Source: Pelomyxa schiedti (lineage: Eukaryota > Evosea > Pelobiontida > Pelomyxidae). Taken from it: DNA of 37,366 nucleotides. The stretch lies in the NCBI GenBank assembly GCA_020536535.1, contig JAHLWZ010000034.1, positions 27,203 through 64,568 of the forward strand, in the 5' to 3' direction. The notes under the pieces are model-generated. The model was not told the origin of the DNA. It saw only the letters and a program-made list of their open reading frames with translations, and searched no databases. Position 1 is the first letter of the stretch, and every line of letters starts with the position of its first letter. The position numbers were made by a program, and so were the translations under genes. Below are positions 10,901 to 22,754 of the stretch, piece by piece.

Positions 10901-10926
10901 AAATTTCCTTTATCTGGTAACTGTTT

Positions 10927-10980
10927 AAAAAAAAAAAGCCACTTCGGGATTCAGCCCGAACCGTTTTTTTTTTTTTTTTT
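10927..10980. repeat. A-tract / hairpin / T-tract element between the B-box copies
   Basis: Twelve A residues (10927-10938) and sixteen T residues (10965-10980) flank a GC-rich hairpin, TTCGGG (10944-10949) pairing with CCCGAA (10956-10961) around a six-base loop. As RNA, the A and T tracts could extend the stem. It lies in the 106-bp gap between the stop of copy A and the start of copy B, so it could be a 3'-end or spacer element. No homologous element was noticed elsewhere in the window. Confidence 0.55.
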
Positions 10981-11006
10981 GAAATCAGGAACAGTAATAA
11001 CGGACG

Positions 11007-12761
11007 ATGAAGTGTTCGTCGTGCGAGGTGGCCGCAGCGACGTTGAATTGCCAACACTGTGGGGTTCTGTGCTGTGCGTGCTCGACCCAATTGCACTCCA
11101 TGAAGGTGCTCTCGTGGCACACCCCATGCCCAATCTCAGAACCACAACTGTCTGATGTCAACAACGCACCTGGTACAACCGCAGCGGCAGCGGCACCCGC
11201 GGTCTCGTCGGCCGCAACAACAACAAGGCTGGAAAAGGAAATGCAGTGCGCGGTGCACGGCAAGGAGATGGATCTGTTCTGCGTGAAGGACGATGTGGTT
11301 GTGTGTGCCCACTGCTTGCTTAAGGGGCCACACATCGACCCTTCAACAGGGGTGCCGCACACGAGCGAGCCACTGGAAACCGCTGTTGTGAGGATGAGGA
11401 AGCAGCTGGGCGACGGGAAGGCGTTTTTGTCTGAGCTGAGCGACACTCTGTGCGCAAGAAAAACCCAGCTGGATGCTGAGCAGTGCCGCATTGCCGAGGT
11501 TTCTCTTCCCTGTTGAACTGGAGATTACCCACTCAACTCCCATGCTTTTTTTTTTTTTTTTGCTTTTTTTTTGAAGAGGTGTGAGGCTGCCAAGGCTGAG
11601 GCGCACAGACAAATTGCAACTCTCAGAACGGCACTTGGGGAAAGAGAAAGCCAACTGATTTCTCAGATTGAAACACTCAGCAGCGAGAGGGGTGTGCTGC
11701 TTTCTCTTTTTTTTTTTCTCACAACCTTGAAGTTGCAAATATCAGGAGACTCTCTGATCAGCGGGATGAGTTATCCACACAAATTGCACAATCACAGTCG
11801 GCACTGAAGAACGTTGAGCTTCTTCCTTCCTTTCCCTTTCTGCTTTCATGCAAACAGTCCCTGGAGACACATGTTGCACCCCTTCGCACAATACAGCTGT
11901 CTGCTCCTGGGCTGGATGGGGAAGTAGAATTTTACCCCCCAAACCCTCAGTTTGCCACGCAGCAAATCATGTCATTCGGTTTTATTTCGCCTGGAGTATG
12001 CTTCAAACAGAGCTCATTTTCAGCCAGTCCTCAACAGTGCGACGTTCACATCACTGAGACAACAGTGATCAAGGTCACATCGTCACTGTGTGACCAAAAT
12101 GGACAACCCGTCAACGAGACTGTGGCATCAAAGATACCCTTGCAGTTGCATGCTTGTTTCGTCGTGTGTTTGACTTCATACTCCCCAACCAAACATAATA
12201 AAACTCATTAAAACATGCTAGGATTCTCCCAGTGAAGATCCACGAGTGAAAGTGAATGGGCTCTCCGTTGAAGTTGGTCCTTTCACGAAACCGGGGCACC
12301 ACAAACTGTCACTGCAACTGCATCCATTCGTAACACCGGTTGTTGTGACCCTGGATGTGAGAACTTTGGCAATTGGAATCGGGAGATCAACTGCCACATA
12401 CCCGGGGTACAGAATGATGATCTTGAGCGACTTCACTGAGGAACCAATGAAGACCAGAGTCTTTGATATTGCCTCTGCGCACGGTGGTGCTTTCCAGAGC
12501 CTCGCCTCGTTCACACCTAACAACATCTGCCTGATACAAGAGGGATTTGTGGAGTTTGGTGGGTCTGACAATTACCTTCAGGCCACCAGCACTTACGGGA
12601 CGGGGGACACAGCACCAGTTGGGCAGTGGAACGTGTGCTATTTATACAAAAACACTGGTCGGAACTTCTCACAGTTGAGGAACGAAGCCGTAACAGCAAG
12701 AGGACCAGCCAGAGCAGACGCCGTTCCTGCTCTGTTTGTGTCAGACACCCACAGTTCGTGA
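11007..12761 (+). CDS. B-box zinc-finger/coiled-coil protein, copy B (TRIM-like)
   Basis: Four exons (11007-11498, 11577-11691, 11733-12163, 12222-12761) encode 525 residues. The plan is that of copy A: first B-box CSSCEVA, CQHCGVLCCAC with STQLHSMKVLSWH; second B-box CAVHGKEMDLFC with VCAHC; coiled coil (RKQLGDGKAFLSELSD, RTALGERESQLISQIE, RDELSTQIAQSQSAL); filamin-like beta region; and the conserved C-terminal domain. The first exon is 66 nt shorter, lacking the copy-A N-terminal leader and part of the linker between the B-boxes. Intron 1 has two long T runs. Its stop is 66 bp from the stop of the convergent giant USP gene. As with copy A, there is no RING, so ligase activity is not implied. 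Confidence 0.82.
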
Positions 12762-12827
12762 AAATTTCATGCCTTGAGCTGGAAACCAAAAACGAACTAG
12801 TTACGTAAAACAAAAAAAAGTGTCATT

Positions 12828-15800
12828 TTAGCCCCCCTTGTGAACAAAGTGGTCCTCCTTTTCAGATAATTCGATGATTTTGACCAGAGCCTCAGGTTCA
12901 AACAACTCACTGCATGCGGCATCCACATTCCACTCGTAGCGACGCAAGGCAGCCTGAACAACCTTGCGGGACATTTCAGGGTGAACTTCCAGCACTGAGG
13001 ATACAAGCTTTTCGATGTCCTTTGGGAGCCACGTTGTTGGGTGGTGTGTGGCACAGTCCGGGTTGTGGCACTCTTTTGGTGGGGTTTGTTGCTGGCCTGT
13101 CGAGGGTTTGTTTGTTGTGGTGCTACTGATGGAGTTTCCTCCACCATCGGTGGTGATTGTTGTGTTGGAAGAGAGGCTGCCGGGTGGGGCACTGGGTGGC
13201 CGGCTTGGAACTTCTGCTGGAATTGTTCCGGAAATGACTGGTGCTTCTGCGGGAAGGGTTGTGGATGTTGATGAGGGCTGCTGGTTTTTGGTTGTTGATG
13301 CGGTGGCTTGTGTTGTTGCTGGTGTTTGTTGTTGGTTTGTTGAGGAGGCGGGTGTTGCGCCGCCGGGTTCTTGTTGTTGTGCCTGTTGTTTCTGCTGCAT
13401 TTCTTTCTGTATTCGTTCCTTCTCCTGTGCCTCCTTAGCTTCGAAGTATTTGTGGAGAATCAAGGGGTAACACGATTATAGTTTGTGAACAAGGAAATAA
13501 ATTGTAAGGATATTCTTGCCACTGTTTGGCTGTGAAGTTTTCAGGCGGTACCACATCCGGATTTGCTTTCTTGTACATTGTGAGGGCCTCTTTTGCTTCG
13601 CGAATGCTTGTGGTTATAAGCACGGCTTCCTCTTTCTGTTGTAGTGCCACGTCACTTTCTACTGCGGGTAATTCCTAAATAGTAGGTTTAAAAGAAAAGA
13701 AGAAAAAGAAAATGGTGTGCAGGGGATGCTCACAATTTCCTTCATTGCGTTCCTCAGTGAAGTGAGTGACATATATGTTGAATTTCTCCTCCAGCTCTTG
13801 TCTTCACTTGGTGTTTGTGTTGAACTTGGGTTGGTGGTTGTGGAGGTTGGTGGAGGTGCGGACTCCACCGGAGAAGCTGGAGGGGGAGGTAATTTAGAGG
13901 TTAGAGCCTCAATATCGGTGAGACATTCAGGTCCAAACAGGGTTCTGTGAACAAAAGTTAGGAAAGAAGAAAACCTTGTGGTGATCAAATAACCTGAGCT
14001 TGTGATCCAAGTAGGAGGAAATCCACATAAGCTCGTTTTGGTGTGCGTTCAGGTACCTTGTTGCAGACGGTACTGTTGCATACATTCTCACAATGAACTT
14101 CACCATATTGTATGTTTGTGGGACATAACGCATGTGATGCTCATGGATGAGCAACAAGACTCCCTTTTCACTGTTGGGTATTGGATAGTTGGCTAAAATG
14201 ATGATTGCTCGCATGTCTTGAAGAGAGTCGTTAACCTTGAGCATGCTTTCCAGGTGACCTTGTTTTAGACACGATCAGATTAAAAACGAAAAAATGAATT
14301 TGATATCCAATACCAAGCATAATTGGAATTTTTTCTGGAGCTTCAATGGATGGCAGATAATAATTTAGTATCCACAGTGCTCGTGTGATTAGATATTTGG
14401 AGCGACATGAATCTTCCCAGGAAAGGTGTTGCAGCATTTCGCATTCTGCTGGATTATTATAATTCATCTCCAGCATTGCTTTAAGGAAAACCTATGGCCA
14501 CCTGTTAGACTGAATTGTATGACAGACGGGGAAATTTCAGACCGGCTCTATCAAATGTTTTTTTATGCCTGGTGGTGTTGGCAAAATTGTTGTGTTTGGC
14601 TAATTGACTGTAAGAAACGTTATAATAATTAACCTGCTCATACCAACGTAAGTGGCGTCACTCCATCTTCAAAAGGACCCTGGAAACATCCACGTACAAT
14701 GAATCCCAGGGCGCCAATGAACTCCACCAAGTCTGGAAGTGTTTGGTTGTCCATAACTAACACACGTGTACCCTAACAGAAAGAGTCAGTGTATTAAAGA
14801 AAGTTAAAAAAAGGGAAACATTTTTGGGATAGCCCATGAACCAATCGTTATACAGTCCAAAAATATCTTTACTAATGAGATAATTTCGCTAAAAACCGAG
14901 TTAGCAGCAGGGGAAAGTGGGAAGAAGACGAAGGCAACTTGTTTATGCCCCATTGCAGCAAATCCTTGGTACAATTTGAAGTACTGCTTAAACCGTTTCC
15001 AATAACCCCTACAAGGCTCAAGCTAAAAAAAAAAATAAGAAAATGAAAAATAGAGAAGAGCTTGGCTTTTACCAAATCAAACACTGCTTCCATGAACCTT
15101 ACTGAGATGGCCTGAGGCAAGGAAATTGCTGGCTCATTTTCCTAGAGGAAACAAAAAGGAAGATGAGAGAAGAGTCGGCCCAAGGAATTACAAACTTTGG
15201 TTGAAGGCTCAATGGCATATTGTTCCCATATTTCGTACTCCAATGGAGATAGACATTTAAGTGCATGAATGATCAAGTCTGAGACATAAATTCGTATCTA
15301 CCAGAACATGAGAAACGAGATTGGAATTGCAAAGTTTGCCATACTCTTTCAACAGTGCATTCAAGTAACATTTCTTTCAACTTTCCAGAGGTTCTAATGT
15401 ACTCCAGAAGCCAGCGGCAAGCCTTTGATGTGTAAAAACTTTCGGTTCGTATTTATTATCAGTAAATCGTGAGCTGAAAGACGCACTGGGATGTGGTTGG
15501 AAAGATGGCTTTTAAGTTGATTTATCCAATCCCCAAAGGACTTCGAGTGTCGGGCATGAGCCAGAGTTTCAAATACGAAGTATGTAGCAAGTTGAAGGGT
15601 TTTAAATGCAACATCATTCGCGTCACATTCCAAATCTGTTGAGGTTAAACTGGAGTTTCAGTGGAAGAGATCAACCAAGCTTTGGCTTGAAAGAAAGTAG
15701 TTTAACAATTTCCAGCAAGAAGTCGAAGTATGCTGGATCAAACAATTGACAATCACGGATAAACTTGGCGTTTTCTTCATGAACTTGCCTGAACCCCAAC

Positions 15801-18800
15801 AGTTAGATTAAAAAAAAATGTAAAAAACAAGTCTTCTCAACTTCAGGAGACCCGTTGTTAGAATTCCATCTGCAGGGTTTTCCTTTGGCTCCTAGTAGAA
15901 CGATGAGGATAATGCGGTCATTGCGGAAGGACCTGCATTTTTTTCATAAAACAGCATATAGGCACTGCAAGTTCTTGTACTTTCACTCTTCACTTGTTGT
16001 TTTGTAGATACGTCCCAGTGAGAAATTGTATGCTTTCCACCATAGCATTCTGAAGCGAGATTTTTCTAAATTACTTCACTAAAGGAAAGATCAAGATTTG
16101 AGGAACATACCACATCAAACCGGGAAACACTCCTATCATTAAATTCGTACCATTTACCAATTGTCCTATCTTTAATTATGGAGTAATAGTGACCTGACTC
16201 CGCCTCACCACTATGGACCAAGACACCAACTAATTGATACTCATAATAGCTTTGTGGTAATGCAGAAGCTTGCTCTCTTTCTCTTTCAGAAACAGCCAAT
16301 CCATCCCTTTCAGATAGACCCTCAATTGTCCAGGGTTTCATGTTCAAATTCATTGGAAATTCGAGAAAGTCATGCAGCTTCTTATGGTTTGCATTGAAGT
16401 CATATTCAAATCTCTTCAAATGCACAATGAGTGTTGGAGGAAGTTCCTTGACGCAGACTCGTTTTATGGCATTCACTTTACTGCTGTACTGGTCACAGTA
16501 GAATGCATTGTCACCCTCAAGTTTATCAGGAGCAACATAGAGATCAAAAGCTTCCTCGAGTGTTTTCTTGTTCTTGATGTCAATTGATAGCACATGGAAA
16601 TCCTCCAACCTCTCAGATGAATAGGGCATGTCTTTTTCCACACTTTTTATTTGATTTGCAAGCTTACCAACAAAAAATGTGGGGAGTTGCTTCTCCTGTG
16701 GGGTTCCCTTCAACTGCTGCTCCAAACGTTGCCACAGAAAATTGAAGAACTCATCAACATCCTGCTGGTGATGGATTACCATAGTCTGACCAGTTGCTTC
16801 TTGGTAAGCACTACAAAATCCCTCAGTGTTATAAACACCTTTAGCACTCTCTTGCAAATTGGCAAACATTGCTTGTAATTGACCAACGAGGGATTTCTTT
16901 GTTAAGTGAGATGGAGGATTCGCGGCCGTGGAAGTGGGTTGTGCATTTGGCTGAGCTTGTTCAACGGGCTCTTGAAGTTCAACAGATAAGAGGGTTTTGA
17001 CCAAACCCTTGATCATGAAAAGTTGCTGCAAAAAGGAATTCATGTAACATGTATTGCCAAGATTAGTTAAGCCCACAAATCCAGAATCAGTTTTGTCCTG
17101 TTCCCCAGGGTGGTAATCCCATGAAGTCACCCTAATTGCAGACAGGCAGCAAGTCAATGAAGTTCAAGGAAAGAGAAGTAACTTACTTGAGACCACCGCT
17201 ATGATGTGGCATAATCAACTGTATAAGTTCTATCAAATTCTCCTGGTGATTTTTACATAGCTCAACAAGAAGAGACAATATGGCAATTCTTGCGGCTGAG
17301 GACTTGCATTTAGGGAATGGTGGGGAATCAACACCAGCGCGCATCGCAAATAAATCCAAGTACAAATCGCCTATAATGCTAGTCCCAGTCTCCTTCCATG
17401 CAAGAGTGATACTCCGTTTTAAATCGTCACTCTTAGATAGCAGAGAATTTAGAAGAGTTACAAGGCCAACTAGAAAATCGTCAACATCTGAAGTGCGTAG
17501 CTCAACAATGGGCCGGCTTCGTATCAAAGAACCAATGTGTGTAGAAAGAGTGGAAGGAGAAAGAGAGTTTGGCCACCCCAGAATATAGCACAATTCGAAG
17601 AGGCGGCACATCAAGTTAAAATATTGTTTACAGTACTTTGTCTGAGCTTTGTCAAACTTGTCACTAGTCTCTGGCAAAAACTGAAGAAGTTGTGTGCAGA
17701 AGAATGTTAGTGCACCCAGGTGATTTGTGCGGCGGACAAGCTCGAAGAGACCCTCAGCACAGGCCTGCCGTATACTCTGCTCTGGGCAAAGAAGAAGAGC
17801 AGCTTTGAGATGTTGAGTACCCTCAACCTGTGACCGTAACTGTGTGAACATCTCTTCCGGGTTGCTGGTGAAGCAAAATACCACTAGTGTCATTGCATAC
17901 ATTACCAGTAGTCCATCAGAACGGTCAGGTGAGGGTTGAGCAGCTGTTTGCCAAATCATGGAAAGCAGCAACTGCTGCAGTTGCTTGAAATCGAATATCT
18001 TCAGCTGAAGGTCAACTGCGGCGGGAGGAATTTGAGCTAAGATCAGAGACTCCAGACTTGCAGACTCAACGTTCTTGCTCAAAACTCTCAAGAAGAACTC
18101 GACAATCTTGAGGATCAGTGCTAAACAACTCTTGTAAACTGCCTGTGTGGCATCACTGAACAGAGCAGTGTTGGAAATGCTTGTGCATAACATATTGTAT
18201 AGGTGCCTCAAGCCTCCCTGTGTGAGAAAGCTTGAGCACCAATTTATTCTTGTTGGGTCCTCAACTGACTTCATATCCAACGGAAATACGATGGAATCAA
18301 CCATTTGAAGAGAGTACAGCATCTTGAAATGGGAGTGTGTGTCAAATAGCTCACTCCAGTCTGGTGTTTCACCAGATTCCCCAGAGCGTCGGAACTTCAG
18401 AAAGTGCATGTCTTGTTGCATCATCTTTGCTGTTGGGATATCCATGAGTAACTCCCATGTTCGCATGCAAATGGAAGAGTTTTTAGAGTTCAGAAGCTGG
18501 AAAATTTGATCAAAAAGGGAACTGTTTGACGCAATAAGGTAGCCAGGGTGCTCTTCAAAAACAAGAGACACTGCTTGAGAGGATGACTGTGAAGATGATT
18601 GCGAAGGAGCCAGAAGTTCTGCACGCTCTGCCTCGGCCGTGAGTTCACGACGCTTAGTTTCATCAAACATATATGCAGCAGCTGTGTCAATAACCCATCC
18701 AGTCTTCGTAAGTACAACTACTGCAAGTGAGCGAGAGATTGCGCAGAAATCCATGAGTTGTGCAATTTTGGCATCGGCATCCGCGGGTGGTGCCACAGCA

Positions 18801-21800
18801 GGTGGGGGTGGGGCAGGGGGTGGATATGAATTTGTAGAAGTGATACGAGAACGGTTGTAAGTCTGCTGCTCGGAAGTGAGTTTTTCTGGAAAAGACACGG
18901 AAACCAGTTGCTTGTCGGTGACATTAAGTTGTTGAAGTGTGACAGTGTCATCTAGTAAGACATCACGATTCATTGTTATAATAATGTCACTTGTTTGACC
19001 AGAGAAATTTGGCCCAAGGGACACCTTAATATGCTGGCGAAGGTCACCAACTGTCACGTTGGAATGTAAATCAAGAGTAAAATCTGTCTTTGTTTGTGCT
19101 GTACTGTCAGGCTGGGTTGTTGAAGGGGAGGCAGTTGGCATTGCACTGGAAAGGCAAACTCGGAGAGTTACTGGTTTTCCACGTGTAGTGGAGCCATGTG
19201 ATTTACTTTTACTCTGTGCGGTATCGTACTGTGAAATATATTGTTTCAAAATAAGGAGACATCTCAATATTCCTGGTTCAGATTGGGTAGACAGTTGGCT
19301 AAGGAAGGCCTAGAGATAAAATAATCTTCAAAAAAAGACAAGAAAAATAGAGGTGAGTACCAGGCATGTGGTCAAAAATTCTTCATGTAGTTCCACAACA
19401 CTAACGGACTTCTTCAGGCCAGGGGAAAATGAAGAATGTATTCTCTGTAAAAGCTGAATAGCACTTCTAGAAACACTTTCTGTTGTAGAGAAGGCTATTT
19501 CCCATAAACGAGTGTAGCCACTAAGCTTCTTGGGTTTCGAGAGGACTTCAAAATCATCAGGCTGAGTATTAATCAGTCAGAGGTATTGGGTAATGAGAGG
19601 AGGATACGAAGCACCTTTTTAGGGCTCCACCCTACAAGCTTGAGATGGGAATTAATTTCACCAAACCACGCCTTGAAGCATCGAAATTCAGCTTCTGAAC
19701 ACGGAGAAAGAGGAGTGTGCCCAGAACACATCTTATCATTAAACAATGCAATCATGGCCAGCATGCCAATTGCAGCATTACCACCTTCAACAAGTGGAAC
19801 CCGTATCATAAGAAGCCAATTGTAAAAAATTTCAGACATGACAGCAGAGTTTGAGCCCACCATGAGGTCCCATAGACCAAAGAGCTGTTCAAGCTTCAAA
19901 TCTTCAATACCAGTGAAACAAGTTCATTTACCCAATGGAAGTTTACCTAAGGAAGACGACAAAATGAGACGCAAGAAAGATAAACGGGAGTCAATCTCTT
20001 TGTTTGCATCATTTCCATTCTAATTTTAATTGGAAAATTGCGCAATACAAGAACAAAGAACCTTATCTACTGGAAAGGTGGCAGACTTGATATAATGTGT
20101 GAAGTCAACTAAGAATATTTCCAGTAGACTATACTCTCCTTCCATATCTTTTATTAAAGATGCTGAATCTTTTTGGTCTGCTTCTTGTTTTTGTGGGAAT
20201 GTGCCTTTGTTATAAACAAACCATGAGTAAGATAAATACACCATCTATTAGAATAACACACTGAGAATGGCACAGAGTAATTCATAGTTGCATCCCACTG
20301 CCGTTCCTTCTTTAATATTGGTTATTAGTTTCTTTATCCACTCCATTCTGAATGATTTGAATTGAGGTGTCTTGGAAATCTCCTGGAGATATGAGAGTGC
20401 TTGTGTGCGAACATCTAGTGAAGAGCAGTTTGACGGCTGGGAGCAACTAGCAATTTGCCAAAGGAGTTCAATCATCTCACACTATAGATTATTAGAACTT
20501 GAAGCACTTGATATTTAGGAACCCTGTGCTGTGTCTCTTTGCATTTTCGGCTGAGGTCATTTATCAGATACAGAACATTCATGGGCATTGACGGAAAAGG
20601 TAAAGCCTACCAACTATGAGACAAATGAAGGAAATGTGTGGTACAAACCTTTATCAAGCTGAGAAGCAGTTCTATTTTATCAGGATGAAAACTGGAACAA
20701 TCTGCTCCAATAGATCTGGCAGCCGTAGTGGCCACAGTTTCATGAGAGTTCTATGCCACGTGAAAAAAAAAAAAAGAGAGAAACAGTTTAAAGATAACCA
20801 TGATAGTGTTCCACATTATCGTGAGATGTGCTTCTGTTAAAGCATTTGCTGTGGCCAAAAAGCGTAACAAGTCAGACATTCGTGAGAGAAGTTGCTGATG
20901 TGCCGACGGTCCGTAAAGTGCATCAATGACGCCATTGTCTTCAAGCCATTTGATGAAGTATTTTGAGGTCATCCACTTTGTGGACTTGGATGCAGTTGAC
21001 TGGGGTGCAGATTGCTTTTTTTTTTTAGTGGTTATTGGATGGAAGTTGTAGCAACAACCTCAGAATTTCGTATGTAGAGTGACATGTTGCTGATACTTTG
21101 AAGCCCATAAACTCGCTTTTCTAAGAATCCACTGGTGAAACACTTTAGGGCTACACTAAGAGACATTGTTTCCATGATTTCACCACATTCAGCTGCAGGT
21201 ATAACCTTAACTGGATTAAAAGTCACAACAATCAAAACCTTCTTACTGATTCCAAAAGGTGTGTCAGTTGTAGAATAATTTTATCAACATCATCCTTCTT
21301 CATTAGCTTGATCTCTTCATTTGTGATGTTCTGCAGTCTGTTATTAACAAGTGTCTGCAAATCCGATATCAGAGTTGGTTGTAATGTTGGAAGCAAGCAC
21401 TTGCTGTTCTTCATCTTCAAAGTTGTTTGTTAAAATTAACACAAGTTTGAAAGGTGTACCAAAAAGAATATTTCTACAATAATGCGAATATCGGATATGG
21501 TACATTTAGTTGGCCCTTTGGCAATATGGGCCAAAAATATAGGGAACCCCTTCTTTGCGCCAAAGAAATTTAACAGCTCAACTACCATAGTGTTGTTAAC
21601 ATTGGTTGTCACTGTCTGTTGCAAAATAATCAATAAGACTTTTTGGTGGAGATGAGCAGTACTGGTACAACAGCAAAACACAGCTCTGGGGGAAGAGATG
21701 GTTCAGTTAATGGTGTTGCCGTTTTAGCCAAGTAGAAAACCAGATCAGTATTGAAAATATAGGTGAGAACTTCAAAAATATCAGATGCCCCACGTTCTAG

Positions 21801-22536
21801 AAAAGAAATGGAACTCTCAATTACACTCTTTAAAAACACCAAGAGTTTTTCTATAACTCTGTCCTCTGTGAACCTGGATTGGTTTTTTTTTTTTTTAAAT
21901 GAAAAGGACAATTTGAATTCATCATGTACTAACTTGTGGTTCATTATCTTTTTCACAAATCCAAGCAAACCAGTGGCAGTGAAAAATGTTTGTTGGTCAG
22001 TTGGGAGCTGTGCCTCTGCCAGCTTAGTGAGCAAGCCAGTCATTCGTTCCACACACTCCACAGTATCTCTCTCTTGGACCCACTTAATTCAACAAATACA
22101 AATGCAACACAGTAACTTCCAATGCCATAACTATCCACGCACAACACAGTATCAATGAGGAAAAGAAAAAAAGAAAAAAAAAAAAAAAACCAAAAAGCAA
22201 TAACCAAAACAAACAGAAGGGTGCGAGGAGTGTGCTGTCCCACTCACCAAATTCCACCCTGTTCTCACAGCATTTCACCAGACCCCTGAAATCCCCCTCC
22301 TTCACCGAAGCAAACGGCGACGCCGGCACACTCGTCGTCGTTGCAGTAGTCGTGGTCGTGGTGCTGGCGCTGCCGCTGGTTGCCGACGAACCCCCGCCAC
22401 TCGGCGCCGCGGGCGTCGCGGCCGACGCAGCCGTCGCGGGCGTCGTCGAGGACGATGATGACGATGTGGCGGCATTTACTCGTTTGGCATTGAGGGGGTC
22501 GTCGTCCACGGGCTCACTTCGGGCCACTTTGCCCAT
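12828..22536 (-). CDS. Giant USP9X-like ubiquitin-specific protease
   Basis: This 9.7-kb, intron-rich minus-strand gene should encode very roughly 2,800 residues once short introns are removed; I did not model every exon. It starts MGKVARSEPVDDDPLN, followed by Ser/Thr/Ala repeats and then helical, armadillo-like sequence. A ubiquitin-like domain lies near 19190-18850 (TLDLHSNVTVGDLRQHIKVS) and a UBA-like segment follows (TGWVIDTAAAYMFDE). The peptidase domain is at 17110-15945. Its Cys box is GFVGLTNLGNTCYMNS (catalytic Cys codon 17049-17047), the His box SGEAESGHYYSIIKD and the Asn/Asp box WYEFNDRSV, ending in TCSAYMLFYE. The C-terminus has a Gln/Thr-rich linker and a second UBA-like motif (VHPEMSRKVVQAALRRYEW) at about 12950. 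Order and motifs fit USP9X/USP24-type enzymes, which remove ubiquitin from traffic and signalling proteins. The usual two CxxC pairs of the zinc ribbon are absent. Confidence 0.88.
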
Positions 22537-22754
22537 TCCGGTTTTCTTTTTTCTTAGGTGCGTGTTGGCTCGGCCGAGCGTCTTTTTCTTGGATTTTGTT
22601 TTTTCGTTGGGTTTTTTGGTTGTTTTTCACCCAATTGTTTATTTCTTTCCTTTTTGACCTTTCGGCGGTGGGAACACCCAGCATCGATGGGTGGGTTTGC
22701 TGCTAACTTGATGTGTGCGGGCGTGAGTAGTCACTAGAGTTGGGAGCTTTTGCT

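Larger units (their letters stand above)
9036..12761 (+). repeat. Tandem gene duplication of the B-box gene
   Basis: The two B-box genes are head to tail with a 106-bp spacer. They share exon number, intron phases and two identical exon lengths. Nucleotide similarity is uneven. In the last exon, 10555-10680 and 12440-12563 differ at only about six positions, and a further 30-bp stretch downstream is identical, while exon 3 and the introns are strongly diverged. This points to duplication followed by strong selection or local gene conversion in the last exon. Confidence 0.85.

Noticed and set aside
12828-22536. Division of the large minus-strand region into several genes
   Set aside because: Successive exons join in phase where checked, and the order of ubiquitin-like, UBA-like, peptidase and C-terminal parts matches a single USP9X-type protein; no start, stop or promoter-size gap was seen inside.
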